From positions 930,001-994,000 of the forward strand of contig NZ_JALLPK010000001.1 in the NCBI RefSeq assembly GCF_023276375.1: a DNA stretch of 64,000 bases. Reading direction: 5' to 3'. Source of the stretch: Halocatena marina. GTDB taxonomy: Archaea > Halobacteriota > Halobacteria > Halobacteriales > Haloarculaceae. The notes under the pieces are model-generated. The model was not told the origin of the DNA. It saw nothing but the letters and a program-made list of their open reading frames with translations, and did no database searches. Position 1 is the stretch's first letter. Each line of letters starts with the position of its first letter. Below are positions 45,967 to 55,612 of this stretch, piece by piece. Both the position numbers and the translations under genes were made by a program.

Positions 45967-46364
45967 CGTTGATCGAAGCGTGTGGTCGTTCGTCGGTCAA
46001 TGCATTCCAGTCGATTCTCTGGGTGATACCGGCTCTCGTTGAGACAACTGCTTAGAGACCGCCAGCTACAGATCTCAGCGCAGAGAGTTCCGATCCTTCG
46101 GAAGAGAATCAACCACGCAACTGGGTCGGTGGTCGAACTCCAGCCTTCGGGGCTGGTATTCCATCCACTGTCACCCGTACTGTGATCTGAACCAGTCTCA
46201 GAAATCGTGTCAGCTGACTGCTGCTCGATAGTTTGCTTTTTTGGATCAGTATCGTCTGCGACGGTTATCTTATCAATACCAGCCCTACTCGCTGGGAAAT
46301 GCTTTCGATCGTCCCGTTGAACCAGACCAGTATGATTGTTTTCGCACACGACGCTTGTACGCAT
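45967..46364 (-). mobile_element. Possible 3' remnant of an IS1341-type (TnpB) element
   Basis: No complete transposase is present. The minus strand holds a hairpin (CCAGCC, loop CCGAA, GGCTGG; 46139-46155) and a segment near 46020-46075 (GAGATCTGTAGC, GGTCTCTAAGCAG, GTCTCAACGAGAG) resembling the structured 3' ends and guide-RNA-like transcripts of haloarchaeal TnpB elements, as I recall them. The open frame across it is probably non-coding. This is a resemblance from memory and needs a search. Confidence 0.3.
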
Positions 46365-46669
46365 AAGGGGATCCTACTTTATGTTATCTCCTGACATCTA
46401 CGACGCGGGATGTCACATCCGGACTCGATCGGAGATCGCAGCAAACGCTTCGGACGGAACACAATCTATCACGACTCTCGTAAGTCCTCGACTGTGCACG
46501 CGTGCGGAAACCAACGTTCTGACACCGCCGAAAGCATAAACCAGTGTTGCAATCGGTGTTAATGCTCCATCCGTTTCGTTGCTCATTCGGTCGTGTTGGC
46601 CAACAGGTCAAGTGAAGAGCAATCACAAATCAGAACTCGTGGCAACGTGGGTATACGTATCGGTGACGA
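46365..46669. other. Intergenic region upstream of the LOV regulator
   Basis: No convincing gene; short frames on both strands lack recognisable motifs. It carries the promoter region of the regulator at 46670. Confidence 0.35.
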
Positions 46670-48685
46670 ATGGTTCACATGAACCGGAATCTCGACCCGC
46701 CGATCCGGCTTCTCTACGCAGCTGATTCGGCCGAGGATGACGAGTTCTATCGGGTGCTCGAACGACAGCCGGATTTTTCCGCTGTCGGATTCAGTCACGA
46801 AAAAACTCTCGATCACGTCATCAGTGCTGATTGTGTCGTGGTCCGTCACGGAACAGGCGTCGACGGTATCGCTGTTCTCGAAACGGTTCGTGAACGTTAT
46901 CCTGATCTTCCGGTCGTCCTCCTCGGTCCAGATGACGGAGTTCTCGCTAGCCGAGCGATCGCGGCCAATGTCTCCGAGTTCGTCCCGTTCGCGGGTGAGG
47001 ACTCTCCCACATATCTCGTCGAACGCGTTCGGTCTGCGGTCGCCGCTGGACCAAGAGACAACGGTCTACAGTTATCGATCGAAGCGATCGGCGTGCGAGA
47101 GAAGTTTCAACTCAAGGAACGAGCAATAGAGGAGGCACCAGTCGGTATTACGATTTCAGACGCAGAACAGCCAGACAATCCTCTCATCTACATCAACGAC
47201 GCGTTTGAGAAGCTCACCGGATACACAAAAGAGGAAACGATCGGTCGAAACTGCAGATTTCTGCAGGGGGACGAATCAGATCCGGGCGCAGTCGCGGCCA
47301 TGCGTGAGGCCATCGATCGAGAAGAGTCGGTGTCTGTCGAACTCGTGAACTACCGAAAGAACGGCGAAACGTTCTGGAATGAAGTCGATATCGCGCCGGT
47401 CCGCAATGAGACCAGCGAGACCACCAACTTCGTCGGCTTCCAGACCGACGTGACGGCGCGCAAAGAGGCGGAGCTCGAACTAAAACGCGAACAACAACGA
47501 CTCGAACACCTATTAACTCGAATTGAGGGACTTCTTCAGGACGTCCACAGCGATCTCGTTCAGGCGGTGAGCCGCGCGGATGTCGAGAGCGCGGTCTGTG
47601 AGCGCATTGCGGCCGAGGATCCGTACGAATTCTGCTGGATTGGTGTGCCTGATCTTTCGCACGACACTATCGTGGCAACTGCGCAAGCGGGAGCGTGGTC
47701 TCCCGACAATGCAGTTCTCGACATCGATCTCACAACCGACTCGGCCGACATATCCCCTATCGTCGAGACGTACGAAACCGAGTGCGCTCAAGTGATTGAT
47801 GATCCAAACGACCTCGCCGTGATCGTCGAAAATGTACCTTCAACTGTGGGTGATGCTGACTGCAAGGCGGTGGCCACAATTCCACTCGTCTACCGCGAGA
47901 CGCTGTACGGCGTCCTCATCGTCTGTACGACTGAAGAAGACGCACTGAACGAGCGCGAGGCGGTCGTCTTGGAAGCACTGGGACGCGCAACAGCAACCGC
48001 GATTAATGCCCTTGAACGCGAGCGGATCATTGTAGCAGATAGCGTGGTCGAACTTGACTTCGAGATGCGGGATCTCTTTTTCGTCGACCTCTCCGCTCGA
48101 CACAGCTCCGATGTCGAGTACAACGGATCGATCTATCGAACGGACCGGTCGATGCTCATGTTCTTTACGGCTGATATCGATCTGGCATTGATCGAGAAGA
48201 GCATCGAGCAGTATCCAGATGTTGACGACGTGACGCTTGTCAGCGCACACGACGGCGGGAATCTTTTCGAATTCACCGTCAGAAAGAATTCGATCATTAC
48301 AACACTTGCAGAGCGAGGGGCAAAGACACGTTCAATGAGAGCCACCAATGGAACCGGACACGTGTCGGTCGAGCTTCCCACGGAAGCCGATGCACGAGCC
48401 ATCGTTGCAATGCTCAAAGAGCAGTATCCAAACACTGAACTCACCAGATACCGAGAGCAAGAACGACCCCCGGAGACAAAGCAGGAATTCATCGAACAGC
48501 TCAAAGACACGCTTACGGAGCGTCAGCTGACGGCGCTCCAGACAGCATATGTGAGTGGGTTCTACGAGAGGAAACGCCCTATCTCTAGTGACGAGTTGGC
48601 CGAGACGATGGGTATCGCGCGCTCGACGTTCCACCAGCATCTCCGTGCGGCAGAAGGGAAACTTATCGCGGAACTCTTTGATTGA
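46670..48685 (+). CDS. Bat-type regulator with pseudo-receiver, LOV/PAS, GAF and HTH-10 domains
   Basis: 671 residues. Residues 12-125 form a receiver-like domain whose phospho-acceptor Asp is replaced (DCVVVRHGTGVDG, Arg59). Residues about 150-265 are a PAS domain of LOV type: IGRNCRFLQG with Cys195, the flavin-adduct cysteine of blue-light sensors. Residues about 285-440 are GAF-like. The rest is the bacterio-opsin-activator domain ending in the HTH-10 helix (ISSDELAETMGIARSTFHQH). It resembles Bat of Halobacterium, which activates bacterio-opsin and carotenoid genes. It lies between chitinase and an FAD enzyme, some 6 kb from the carotenoid operon. Confidence 0.85.
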   Translation: MVHMNRNLDPPIRLLYAADSAEDDEFYRVLERQPDFSAVGFSHEKTLDHVISADCVVVRHGTGVDGIAVLETVRERYPDLPVVLLGPDDGVLASRAIAANVSEFVPFAGEDSPTYLVERVRSAVAAGPRDNGLQLSIEAIGVREKFQLKERAIEEAPVGITISDAEQPDNPLIYINDAFEKLTGYTKEETIGRNCRFLQGDESDPGAVAAMREAIDREESVSVELVNYRKNGETFWNEVDIAPVRNETSETTNFVGFQTDVTARKEAELELKREQQRLEHLLTRIEGLLQDVHSDLVQAVSRADVESAVCERIAAEDPYEFCWIGVPDLSHDTIVATAQAGAWSPDNAVLDIDLTTDSADISPIVETYETECAQVIDDPNDLAVIVENVPSTVGDADCKAVATIPLVYRETLYGVLIVCTTEEDALNEREAVVLEALGRATATAINALERERIIVADSVVELDFEMRDLFFVDLSARHSSDVEYNGSIYRTDRSMLMFFTADIDLALIEKSIEQYPDVDDVTLVSAHDGGNLFEFTVRKNSIITTLAERGAKTRSMRATNGTGHVSVELPTEADARAIVAMLKEQYPNTELTRYREQERPPETKQEFIEQLKDTLTERQLTALQTAYVSGFYERKRPISSDELAETMGIARSTFHQHLRAAEGKLIAELFD

Positions 48686-48893
48686 TGGATAGTTCGATCT
48701 ATCCCCCGACGTTCGACGTCTCTTCTAATAATTTTCAAGATCCGAAATTTGAAGCAAACGCTCGATGAACGGGTGACGGAGTCAGTAAGCGCCGCACACA
48801 CCGGGGTTCGTTGTCTTTGGACTCGCAAGTCTTGATAGCGTATGAATCAACAAACTCCTGCATCTTTTGTGTGTCTCTGCCCAATCTCTCGTC

Positions 48894-50192
48894 ATGACTG
48901 TTCTCGTCGTCGGGGCTGGATTGGCAGGGCTTGTTGCTGCCCGTCGTCTCGCTGTGGCCGGACTCGATGTTCGGCTGTTCGAGCGACGTGGTGAAATCGG
49001 TGGACGCGTCCGCACTCAGCGGCGAGAGGGTTTCACTCTCGATCGTGGCTTTCAGGTGCTGTTTACTGCATACCCGGCTGCCCGTCGAGAGTTGGATTTC
49101 GATGCGTTGGAGCTTCGGTATTTCACACCGGGTGCGACAATTGCTCGTCCCTCGAACAGATCGGTGCTGTCAGATCCGTTTCGAGACCCTCACACGGCGA
49201 TCGAGACGTTGCTCAACGACGAGATCAGTTTGGCCGATAAACTCCGAGTGCTCATACTCCAGCGTGAGCTCCGCAATCGAGATCCGGAGACGATTTTCCC
49301 CGGTCCAGAGGTGTCTGTCGAAACGTATCTCATCAATCGCGGGTTCTCACGGACATTCGTCGATTCGTTCGCGGCTCCCTTCTACGGAGGGATTACCCTC
49401 GATCGGTCGCTCTCGACGGCAGCTGCGGTCTTCGAGTACACGTTCAAAATGCTGAGTGAGGGTCGTATTGCGGTTCCTGCGGAAGGGATGGGAGCACTCC
49501 CGGCACAGATCGCTGCTGGCGCTCGGACTGCTGGCGTCCAAATCGAAACAGACACTGAAGTCGTAGCCGTCGAGTCTACCGTTGACAGCGATGTGCCATC
49601 CGCTGACGTGACAATTGATCTCGGAGAAGAGACGATACACGGCGACAGCGCAATCGTCGCAACTGATCCCATAACAGCGCGTGCACTCACCGACGTCGCG
49701 TCTATCCCAACAGACAGTCGAGGGTGCACCACGCAGTATTACGCCCTTCCCCAATCAGAAGCGCTTGCGATGGGCAAACGTCTCCTCCTTAATGCTCACG
49801 ATGGCGAACCGAACCATATTGCCCCGCTGTCGGCCGTCGCTCCGGAGTACGCGCCTGCGGACCAGCAGTTACTCTGTGCAACGTTTCTTCGACCCCCCGA
49901 CACAGACGCAGACGTAGGCATAGACCCAGACGAGTTGGCCACTCAGAGTCGCACGGCGCTCGAATCGTGGTTTCCGGAGTATCGGTTTGACGATCTCACT
50001 GTTGTTCACACTGATCACGTCCAGTTTGCCCAGTTCGACCAACCGCCTGGTATCCACGCCACAGTTCCGAACGTAGCTGCACCGGACGGATCGGTCTACT
50101 TGGCTGGTGACTACACTGGATGGTCGTCTATCCAATCCGCGCTTCAGAGCGGTAGACGAGCTGCGCGTGCGATTCTAAACGAGCACAACTGA
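48894..50192 (+). CDS. FAD-dependent amine-oxidase/desaturase-fold enzyme
   Basis: 432 residues from the ATG at 48894 (MTVLVVGAGLAGLVAARRLA). The FAD-binding motif is GAGLAGLVAARRLAVAGLDV with EIGGRVRT and GFTLDRGFQVLF. The C-terminal motif is SVYLAGDYTGWSSIQSALQSG. The family includes protoporphyrinogen oxidases, monoamine oxidases and carotenoid desaturases. Its neighbour is a light-type regulator, so a role in pigment metabolism is possible but not shown. Confidence 0.82.
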   Translation: MTVLVVGAGLAGLVAARRLAVAGLDVRLFERRGEIGGRVRTQRREGFTLDRGFQVLFTAYPAARRELDFDALELRYFTPGATIARPSNRSVLSDPFRDPHTAIETLLNDEISLADKLRVLILQRELRNRDPETIFPGPEVSVETYLINRGFSRTFVDSFAAPFYGGITLDRSLSTAAAVFEYTFKMLSEGRIAVPAEGMGALPAQIAAGARTAGVQIETDTEVVAVESTVDSDVPSADVTIDLGEETIHGDSAIVATDPITARALTDVASIPTDSRGCTTQYYALPQSEALAMGKRLLLNAHDGEPNHIAPLSAVAPEYAPADQQLLCATFLRPPDTDADVGIDPDELATQSRTALESWFPEYRFDDLTVVHTDHVQFAQFDQPPGIHATVPNVAAPDGSVYLAGDYTGWSSIQSALQSGRRAARAILNEHN

Positions 50193-50216
50193 GCGATGTG
50201 TTCTGGTTTGATGTTG

Positions 50217-51098
50217 TTACTCACTCAGTACGTCTTCGATCGCCTGATCGAACGGTGTCAGCGTGATCGGCACCAGATCACGAATACGATCATCAGTTAC
50301 GACGACAGAATTCTTGAGACCGTAGATAAGCGGGTGAGCGACGCTCTGTGGGACGGTGGTCACGAGGTCGACCCAGTAGACCGATAGTGCGGGCGACAGC
50401 ACTGGAACCGGAATGATGAGTGGATCTGTTCCAAGGTGGGATGCAGTCTGATTCAACATCTGCTGATACGTAAGCACATCTGGCCCACCGATCTCGAAGG
50501 TTTCATCGGCTGTTTCGGGTACGTCGAGGACACCGACGAGATACGCGATCGCGTCTTGGAGTGCAATCGGTTGACACTCTGTTCGAACCCATTTCGGTGT
50601 GACCATGACTGGAAGCCGTTCGGCAAGCTGTCTAATCATGGTGAAACTCGTACTTCCTCGACCGATGATGATCGCTGCTCTGAGTGTTGTCAGTTCGTAC
50701 TCATTCGAGTCGAGAATCGATTCAACCTCACGTCGTGAGCGAAGGTGCTCGGAGAGTTCACCTCCTGTTTCTCCGAGCCCGCCGAGGTAGATGACGCGCT
50801 CGATTCCTGCTTTGCTCGCCGCTCGGACGAAGTTTTGAGCCGCTTCCCGATCTCGTCGAGCGAATGCTTCGCCTGTCTGGAGTGAGTGAACGAGGTAGTA
50901 GGCGACATCGACGCTCTGGAAGCTATCTTCGAGTGTCTCCGGACTGAGGAGATCGCATTCGGTCACTGAGACGCCGTCTGGTGGATCGTACGACGAGGCG
51001 TCTCTGGTCATGGCCGTGACAGTGTGTCCTGCTGATACGAGCGCTGGGACGAGTGAATTTCCCACAAATCCGGTCGCTCCCGTTACGAGGACGTTCAT
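50217..51098 (-). CDS. NmrA-like NAD(P)-binding protein
   Basis: 293 residues from the ATG at 51098. It has an extended-SDR Rossmann fold: MNVLVTGATGFVGNSLVPAL, then AYYLVHSLQ and ERVIYLGGLGE, without the Tyr-x3-Lys of active SDR enzymes in its usual form. The C-terminal half has the FEIGGPDVLTYQQM pattern of the NmrA/complex I NDUFA9 group. May be a reductase or a redox sensor; unknown. Confidence 0.8.
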   Translation of the reverse strand: MNVLVTGATGFVGNSLVPALVSAGHTVTAMTRDASSYDPPDGVSVTECDLLSPETLEDSFQSVDVAYYLVHSLQTGEAFARRDREAAQNFVRAASKAGIERVIYLGGLGETGGELSEHLRSRREVESILDSNEYELTTLRAAIIIGRGSTSFTMIRQLAERLPVMVTPKWVRTECQPIALQDAIAYLVGVLDVPETADETFEIGGPDVLTYQQMLNQTASHLGTDPLIIPVPVLSPALSVYWVDLVTTVPQSVAHPLIYGLKNSVVVTDDRIRDLVPITLTPFDQAIEDVLSE

Positions 51099-51824
51099 CA
51101 ATTTGCGTATCGTCGTCAGGAGAAATGAAATGTGGGATTTCATCTTGATTCGAGGAATTACATATACAGTTTCATCTGTTGATCTATGAGAGTTACTATC
51201 AACAAAGAATCACTATACAGTTACAGTAGATGCCCACATCATTTTCCGAAATTGTATTCGAAACCACTACGTTCGTCGAATGGGCCTGTTTTGCTGTTAC
51301 AAATCGACACTCTCTTTCACTCGTAACTGGGCTCATAGTATCATTCGGCAGTCCGATTCGAGTGCACTATCATCACCCATCGATGTTCGTAACTACGGTT
51401 TCGACGATGCGTACTCAAATACAATCCAGAAACTATTTTGTTACCATCTTTGCTTCTGCGGAATGTTCATTTCTTCAAATCTACTTCATTAATTCAATAT
51501 TTATGGGTGCGCGGGACGGTTTGTCTCTCACGAATCTATCTAATTTTTGTTCTACCAATCTGCATGATGCCGATCGAAAGACGCATCTGGAGATGTAACT
51601 TCGATGCTCACCGTTACAGACGTATTACTGTAATAGATGCGGCGGTAACGCCGACCAGTCGTCCGATCCGAGGCGATTGTCATTCAGATCGGCACCTACC
51701 GCAGAATTTCACGATTATACGCCGAGTTACAGAGAAACTACGACCGTCGAATAAATCGCGGATGATGTAGCCAAACGCTGGTATCTACATATGAAACATG
51801 TCTCGCATTGAGCGGACTGAGTTA
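51099..51824. other. AT-rich intergenic region, no supported gene
   Basis: A plus frame at 51230-51598 has no recognisable pattern and an unusual Phe/Ser/Thr bias. It is probably chance in AT-rich DNA. Nothing else seen. Confidence 0.35.
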
Positions 51825-52247
51825 CGTTCGGATTAGGAGAAGAACTCGCTGAGGTGGTGATGATGCGCGTCTTGGCCCGCGACGAGGGCAACCGCCTCGT
51901 GGGCTGGGGCGTACACCGCCATTTCGGTGCCCTTCTCGGAGTAACCGATGCTAGCCGGTTCGATGAGACCGGCTTCCTCGAGTTTTTGGAGGTGATAATG
52001 GACGTTCTGGAGGGAGGTATCGATTTCGTCGCGGATATCCGTCGACGTCGACGGGTGATCGTAGATGGTCGCCAATACTGTTCGGGTCGTGGAGGCCGTA
52101 AGCGCCTCGAATACCTCATCAGCGACCTCATCGTCGAACTCGAGAATGCATGGGTCGGTCGGGGTCGATTGTGGTTCTTCACGGAGTGGAAGTAAACTCA
52201 TTGCAGATACCTATAACGCCACTGTAATTGGTATGTGGACACTTCGA
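51825..52247. repeat. Direct repeat, copy A (HTH regulator gene plus promoter)
   Basis: About 420 bp nearly identical to 54773-55196. Identity starts abruptly at CGTTCGGATTAGG after the stop codon and continues through the gene into the promoter region, where it decays, ending near CTTCGA. See the two CDS entries. Confidence 0.85.
51833..52201 (-). CDS. Winged-HTH regulator, copy A
   Basis: 122 residues. The winged helix is FEALTASTTRTVLATIYDHP, then TDIRDEIDTSLQNVHYHLQK (recognition helix) and LEEAGLIEPASIGYSEKGTE. It matches the N-terminal part of longer haloarchaeal HTH regulators, and it ends in QDAHHHHLSEFFS with an unusual run of four His, which could bind metal. It differs from copy B at 54781 at only three positions (Q11, S84, H101). 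The conserved promoter (CCAATTACAG, about 25 nt upstream) is duplicated as well. Confidence 0.78.
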   Translation of the reverse strand: MSLLPLREEPQSTPTDPCILEFDDEVADEVFEALTASTTRTVLATIYDHPSTSTDIRDEIDTSLQNVHYHLQKLEEAGLIEPASIGYSEKGTEMAVYAPAHEAVALVAGQDAHHHHLSEFFS

Positions 52248-52529
52248 GTAACAGATGTTCGTATGATGGTGGTTAATGGGCTACTACTAACTCACTAATG
52301 TCGAGTAATTGTATCCTACTCTCCGTGTTGTTCTGCTCTTATTCGGTTCGAGGACCCGAAATGTATCTACTTCGCGGATCTCCTGCGTTTCATACCCTTG
52401 ACTGAGGGAACATAATGCTACAATCTTGCGGCGTCTGTCACCTGGTGAGAGCTGTTGTGGTGCGCCCAAACTAATTGAGGTGAGTGATAGCGCGATCCAT
52501 CGACGCTCGATTAGTCGTGTGACCCATGA
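52202..52529. other. Intergenic region
   Basis: Contains the promoter of the HTH copy A gene at its left end. No other gene supported. Confidence 0.4.
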
Positions 52530-53252
52530 CTAACGAGACGGTTTGGGTCTATCCTCTGTGAGTGACCACGCTGCGTCGTCGACCAACGCCGGAACGGTGT
52601 TGTCACTAGGAGTACTCTCACTGTGTAACGCGAGCTGTCCATCGTCTGTGGCGATCGAAATCCGACCCGCACTTGTGACCGTCACTGCGTATCCCTCGAA
52701 GACGAACGAGAGCGATCCAGTTGCACGGGCGGTTCCGTCCTGTTGTGGTTGGAATAGTGCGGTGAGTGCGTCGGGCGTGAGACGATTCGTTAACCGATCA
52801 CAAATGTCTGGTAGATCGTCGTCCACGACATCCGCGATCGATAAGAATACAGACGTACCGACAACATCGATCGGTACGTCCTTGTTACACGCCACGGTCT
52901 TATCGGTTGGCAACTCGGGATCAATGGCGCTCGGCGACGGTGCATCAGTGGTGATTGTCAGCGTGCGTTCGCGGGAAGCGGTAGCTGCATTCCCTGCGTA
53001 CTTAATCCACACCCCGCGTTCACACCATTCGAACGCCAGCGTCGTGGGACAATCGTATGTCCCCCACGACTCCGAGCGGTGAGGCGAGAAAATCGTCTCA
53101 AGCGCTTCGGGATCGATCGCGTTGTATAACGGCGGCAGTGCAGTGGGTGTTGTGTCGAGCACGCTCACCATTGCTGTACTTATCTGCGTGCTCAATTCGT
53201 CCTCACAACCGAGTGGAACGTGAAACTGAGCGCTGGGGGCCTCGATACTCAT
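52530..53252 (-). CDS. Tandem HalOD1-domain protein
   Basis: 240 residues with two HalOD1 output domains and no receiver or PAS domain. The first (about 18-100) has ISTAMVSVLDTTPTALPPLY and IDPEALETIF. The second (about 130-215) has VFLSIADVVDDDLPDICDRL, then LTPDALTALF and GSLSFVFEGYAVTVTSAGRI. HalOD1 is usually a C-terminal output domain of haloarchaeal response regulators. A free tandem form suggests a partner of sensor proteins encoded elsewhere. It lies between the two HTH copies. Confidence 0.78.
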   Translation of the reverse strand: MSIEAPSAQFHVPLGCEDELSTQISTAMVSVLDTTPTALPPLYNAIDPEALETIFSPHRSESWGTYDCPTTLAFEWCERGVWIKYAGNAATASRERTLTITTDAPSPSAIDPELPTDKTVACNKDVPIDVVGTSVFLSIADVVDDDLPDICDRLTNRLTPDALTALFQPQQDGTARATGSLSFVFEGYAVTVTSAGRISIATDDGQLALHSESTPSDNTVPALVDDAAWSLTEDRPKPSR

Positions 53253-53552
53253 GGCCGTGTTTACCTATTGCGGCATGTATGTTAAAAACCATCGGGATGT
53301 GTGATATCGTATAACATATGTTCCAGCGCTGTTTTCGATACCATACTTACTACACACAGTGTATATGTAAACATGTTTTTGTTGAGTGGAAAATATGAAC
53401 GATCTATCTTCGTCAGTTGTTGCCTTCTATTTTATCCAAAACTATTCAGAGTGAATTAATAGGGTAGGATCCGGTATGCTGCTGTATCAGTCACAGTTCA
53501 TCAGTGAGATTTTATGCCAAAGCGGATCGTATAACAACGGTGGTGGTGGACA

Positions 53553-54002
53553 ATGACATCCGCATCCAACTCTGCGAACGACAACAAAGCGGTGGTGCGC
53601 AGGATTCCGAACGAGATCATGACTGAAGGTGTCGATACAGCAATTGAGGAGGTTTTCGCTGCCGACTTTGTCGAGCACAATCCGACGCTAGGTGAAATTC
53701 ACGGTCCGGACGGATTCAGAAACCGGGTGTACAAACCGCTCCGCGACGCGTTTTCAGATCTTGAGGTCGTCATCGAAGAGTTAATTGCTGAAGATAACCG
53801 TGTGGTTCTTCGGGCGACGATTCACGGCATCCATGAGGGTGAGTTTAATGATATTGAAGCAACTGGCAACACGATTGAGGTCCCGGTGATGGTTATTCAC
53901 CGTGTTGAAGACGGTTTGGTAGCCGAACGGTGGGTCATCTTCGACGCTCTCAGCATGATGCAACAACTCGATGTGATTCCAAACCCTCCCGACGCCACGT
54001 GA
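53553..54002 (+). CDS. SnoaL-like ester cyclase family protein
   Basis: 149 residues of the alpha+beta cone fold: IPNEIMTEGVDTAIEEVFAA, DFVEHNPTLGEIHGPDGFRN, and the strand pattern RVVLRATIHGIHEGEFND, VPVMVIHRVEDGLVAERWVI. These proteins cover polyketide cyclases, dehydratases and carrier proteins. A TATA-like TATAAC lies about 22 nt before the ATG. Substrate unknown. Confidence 0.85.
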   Translation: MTSASNSANDNKAVVRRIPNEIMTEGVDTAIEEVFAADFVEHNPTLGEIHGPDGFRNRVYKPLRDAFSDLEVVIEELIAEDNRVVLRATIHGIHEGEFNDIEATGNTIEVPVMVIHRVEDGLVAERWVIFDALSMMQQLDVIPNPPDAT

Positions 54003-54772
54003 CATACCACACGTGAGTTGTGCACCTGTTCCGTGCAACATCTGCATTGTACGCGATATCCATCTCTAGTCTATGGGATTCGACCGATACGAGACCACAG
54101 ACAGTTCGATTACTGACGACGACAGCTGTATCCCCTGTGCTCTGAAAAATGGGAGCGACACTCGGGTCGTATTCTGTGGCCAATGTGTTCGCGCGCGAGT
54201 TCATCACTTTCGTTCGTGATGAGATTGTCACAGAGTTGGTGTCGATCCGTCCGTTACAACAACGTGGCGTCCACTACCTCTCTGTCATGTACTTCCTGCA
54301 GTAATGTTATTGAATAACTGATGGTATTCTCTACTAATCCATGATTTTATAATTATGTTATGCATTTCAGATCAGATGATGTGATATACAATAAAATCAC
54401 AGCACTATTTGTTTTTAGTATTTCTATGCGGTGTACCTCTGTAGCACCCGATATCAGCAGCTGGTAGCAGCTGATGGCTCACAATCAAAATACTAGTAGG
54501 AATGTTAGTTAAATGTCGCCAAGGCCATACTCACCATGAGTATTGTATGTAATGTTATTTTATGAATGAATCAGTTACACTAGTCCGTACGATTGGTAGC
54601 TGTCACTAGCGACCGTAACCAAGTGCATTCTACCACGCGGCCATCTGTTCCGATTGTACGCTCTCGATGTTGGTACTATGGCGGTGGCGATTCGTTGATT
54701 CTCTTACTCAGTTGGTCGCACTATCCGTCGAAACGACGTGCAGTATCATCCAACGATCGAGAGAATCGCTCT
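54003..54772. other. AT-rich region without supported genes
   Basis: Nearly 770 bp of AT-rich sequence with no convincing open frame (a minus frame at 53950-54231 overlaps the SnoaL gene). A short direct repeat GCAGCTG occurs twice near 54460. No mobile-element ends are seen. Confidence 0.4.
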
Positions 54773-55196
54773 CGTTCGGATTAGGAGAAGAACTCGCTGA
54801 GGTGGTGATGATGCGCGTCTTGGCCCGCGACGAGGGCAACCGCCTCGTTGGCCGGGGCGTACACCGCCATTTCGGTGCCCTTTTCGGAGTAGCCGATGCC
54901 AGCCGGTTCGATGAGACCGGCTTCCTCGAGTTTTTGGAGGTGATAATGGACGTTCTGGAGGGAGGTATCGATTTCGTCGCGGATATCCGTCGATGTCGAC
55001 GGGTGATCGTAGATGGTCGCCAATACTGTTCGGGTCGTGGAGGCCGTAAGCGCCTCGAATACCTCATCAGCGACCTCATCGTCGAACTCGAGAATGCATG
55101 GGTCGGTCGGGGTCGATCGTGGTTCTTCACGGAGTGGAAGTAAGCTCATCGTAGGTAACCTATAACGGGACTATAATTGGTATGTGGATGCTTCGA
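54773..55196. repeat. Direct repeat, copy B (HTH regulator gene plus promoter)
   Basis: Counterpart of 51825-52247. Left end CGTTCGGATTAGG is identical and the flanks beyond it differ. The shared upstream part includes CCAATTA-AGT and a GTTATAGG element, so the promoter is part of the duplicated unit. Confidence 0.85.
54781..55149 (-). CDS. Winged-HTH regulator, copy B
   Basis: 122 residues, identical to copy A except R11, G84 and N101. The HTH, wing and the His4 tail are retained. A TATA box is clearer than in copy A: CCAATTATAGT about 27 nt upstream of the ATG at 55149. Most nucleotide differences in the coding part are silent, which argues for purifying selection on both proteins. It may regulate the adjacent hypothetical gene or genes elsewhere. 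Confidence 0.78.
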   Translation of the reverse strand: MSLLPLREEPRSTPTDPCILEFDDEVADEVFEALTASTTRTVLATIYDHPSTSTDIRDEIDTSLQNVHYHLQKLEEAGLIEPAGIGYSEKGTEMAVYAPANEAVALVAGQDAHHHHLSEFFS

Positions 55197-55318
55197 ACTG
55201 TAACCACGCTTATTATACTAATTAATGGCTGTATACTGCCCAAATAGTGATACATAGTAACGGCATACCATCGTGGATTGAGCCACTTAACTTGAAGAAA
55301 ACGAGCTTCGATTGAGAA

Positions 55319-55612
55319 CTAGCGTTGTTTCGTGTCGATCGACGCAGTCAAGTCACGACAGAGCGCTGTAATGACCGACTCTGGATCAGGGTCACTCACA
55401 CGCTGAGCGAACCCCTGCAAGCCGATAGTAAACGAACGAGCCGCACAGAGGTCTCCGTCACTCACTGTGAGGTCGAGAATAGCCTCGTTATAGAGCACGA
55501 ACGTACGAGAATCGTCGACAGTGAGGTGTTCGATCAGACGCTCATCAAGAGTTGCGAGCAGATCGGCAGCGGCATGCAGCTCACACCGCTGTGAAGAACG
55601 CTCGACACTCAT
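55319..55612 (-). CDS. Hypothetical acidic protein
   Basis: 97 residues from the ATG at 55612. Mostly helical by pattern (CELHAAADLLATLDERLIEH), acidic, with no recognised domain. It lies 170 nt before HTH copy B on the same strand, so it may be in its regulon. The longer start at 55624 is an alternative. Confidence 0.5.
   Translation of the reverse strand: MSVERSSQRCELHAAADLLATLDERLIEHLTVDDSRTFVLYNEAILDLTVSDGDLCAARSFTIGLQGFAQRVSDPDPESVITALCRDLTASIDTKQR

Noticed and set aside
51230..51598. Plus-strand frame of 122 codons
   Set aside because: Phe/Ser/Thr-rich, not acidic like real haloarchaeal proteins; probably chance.
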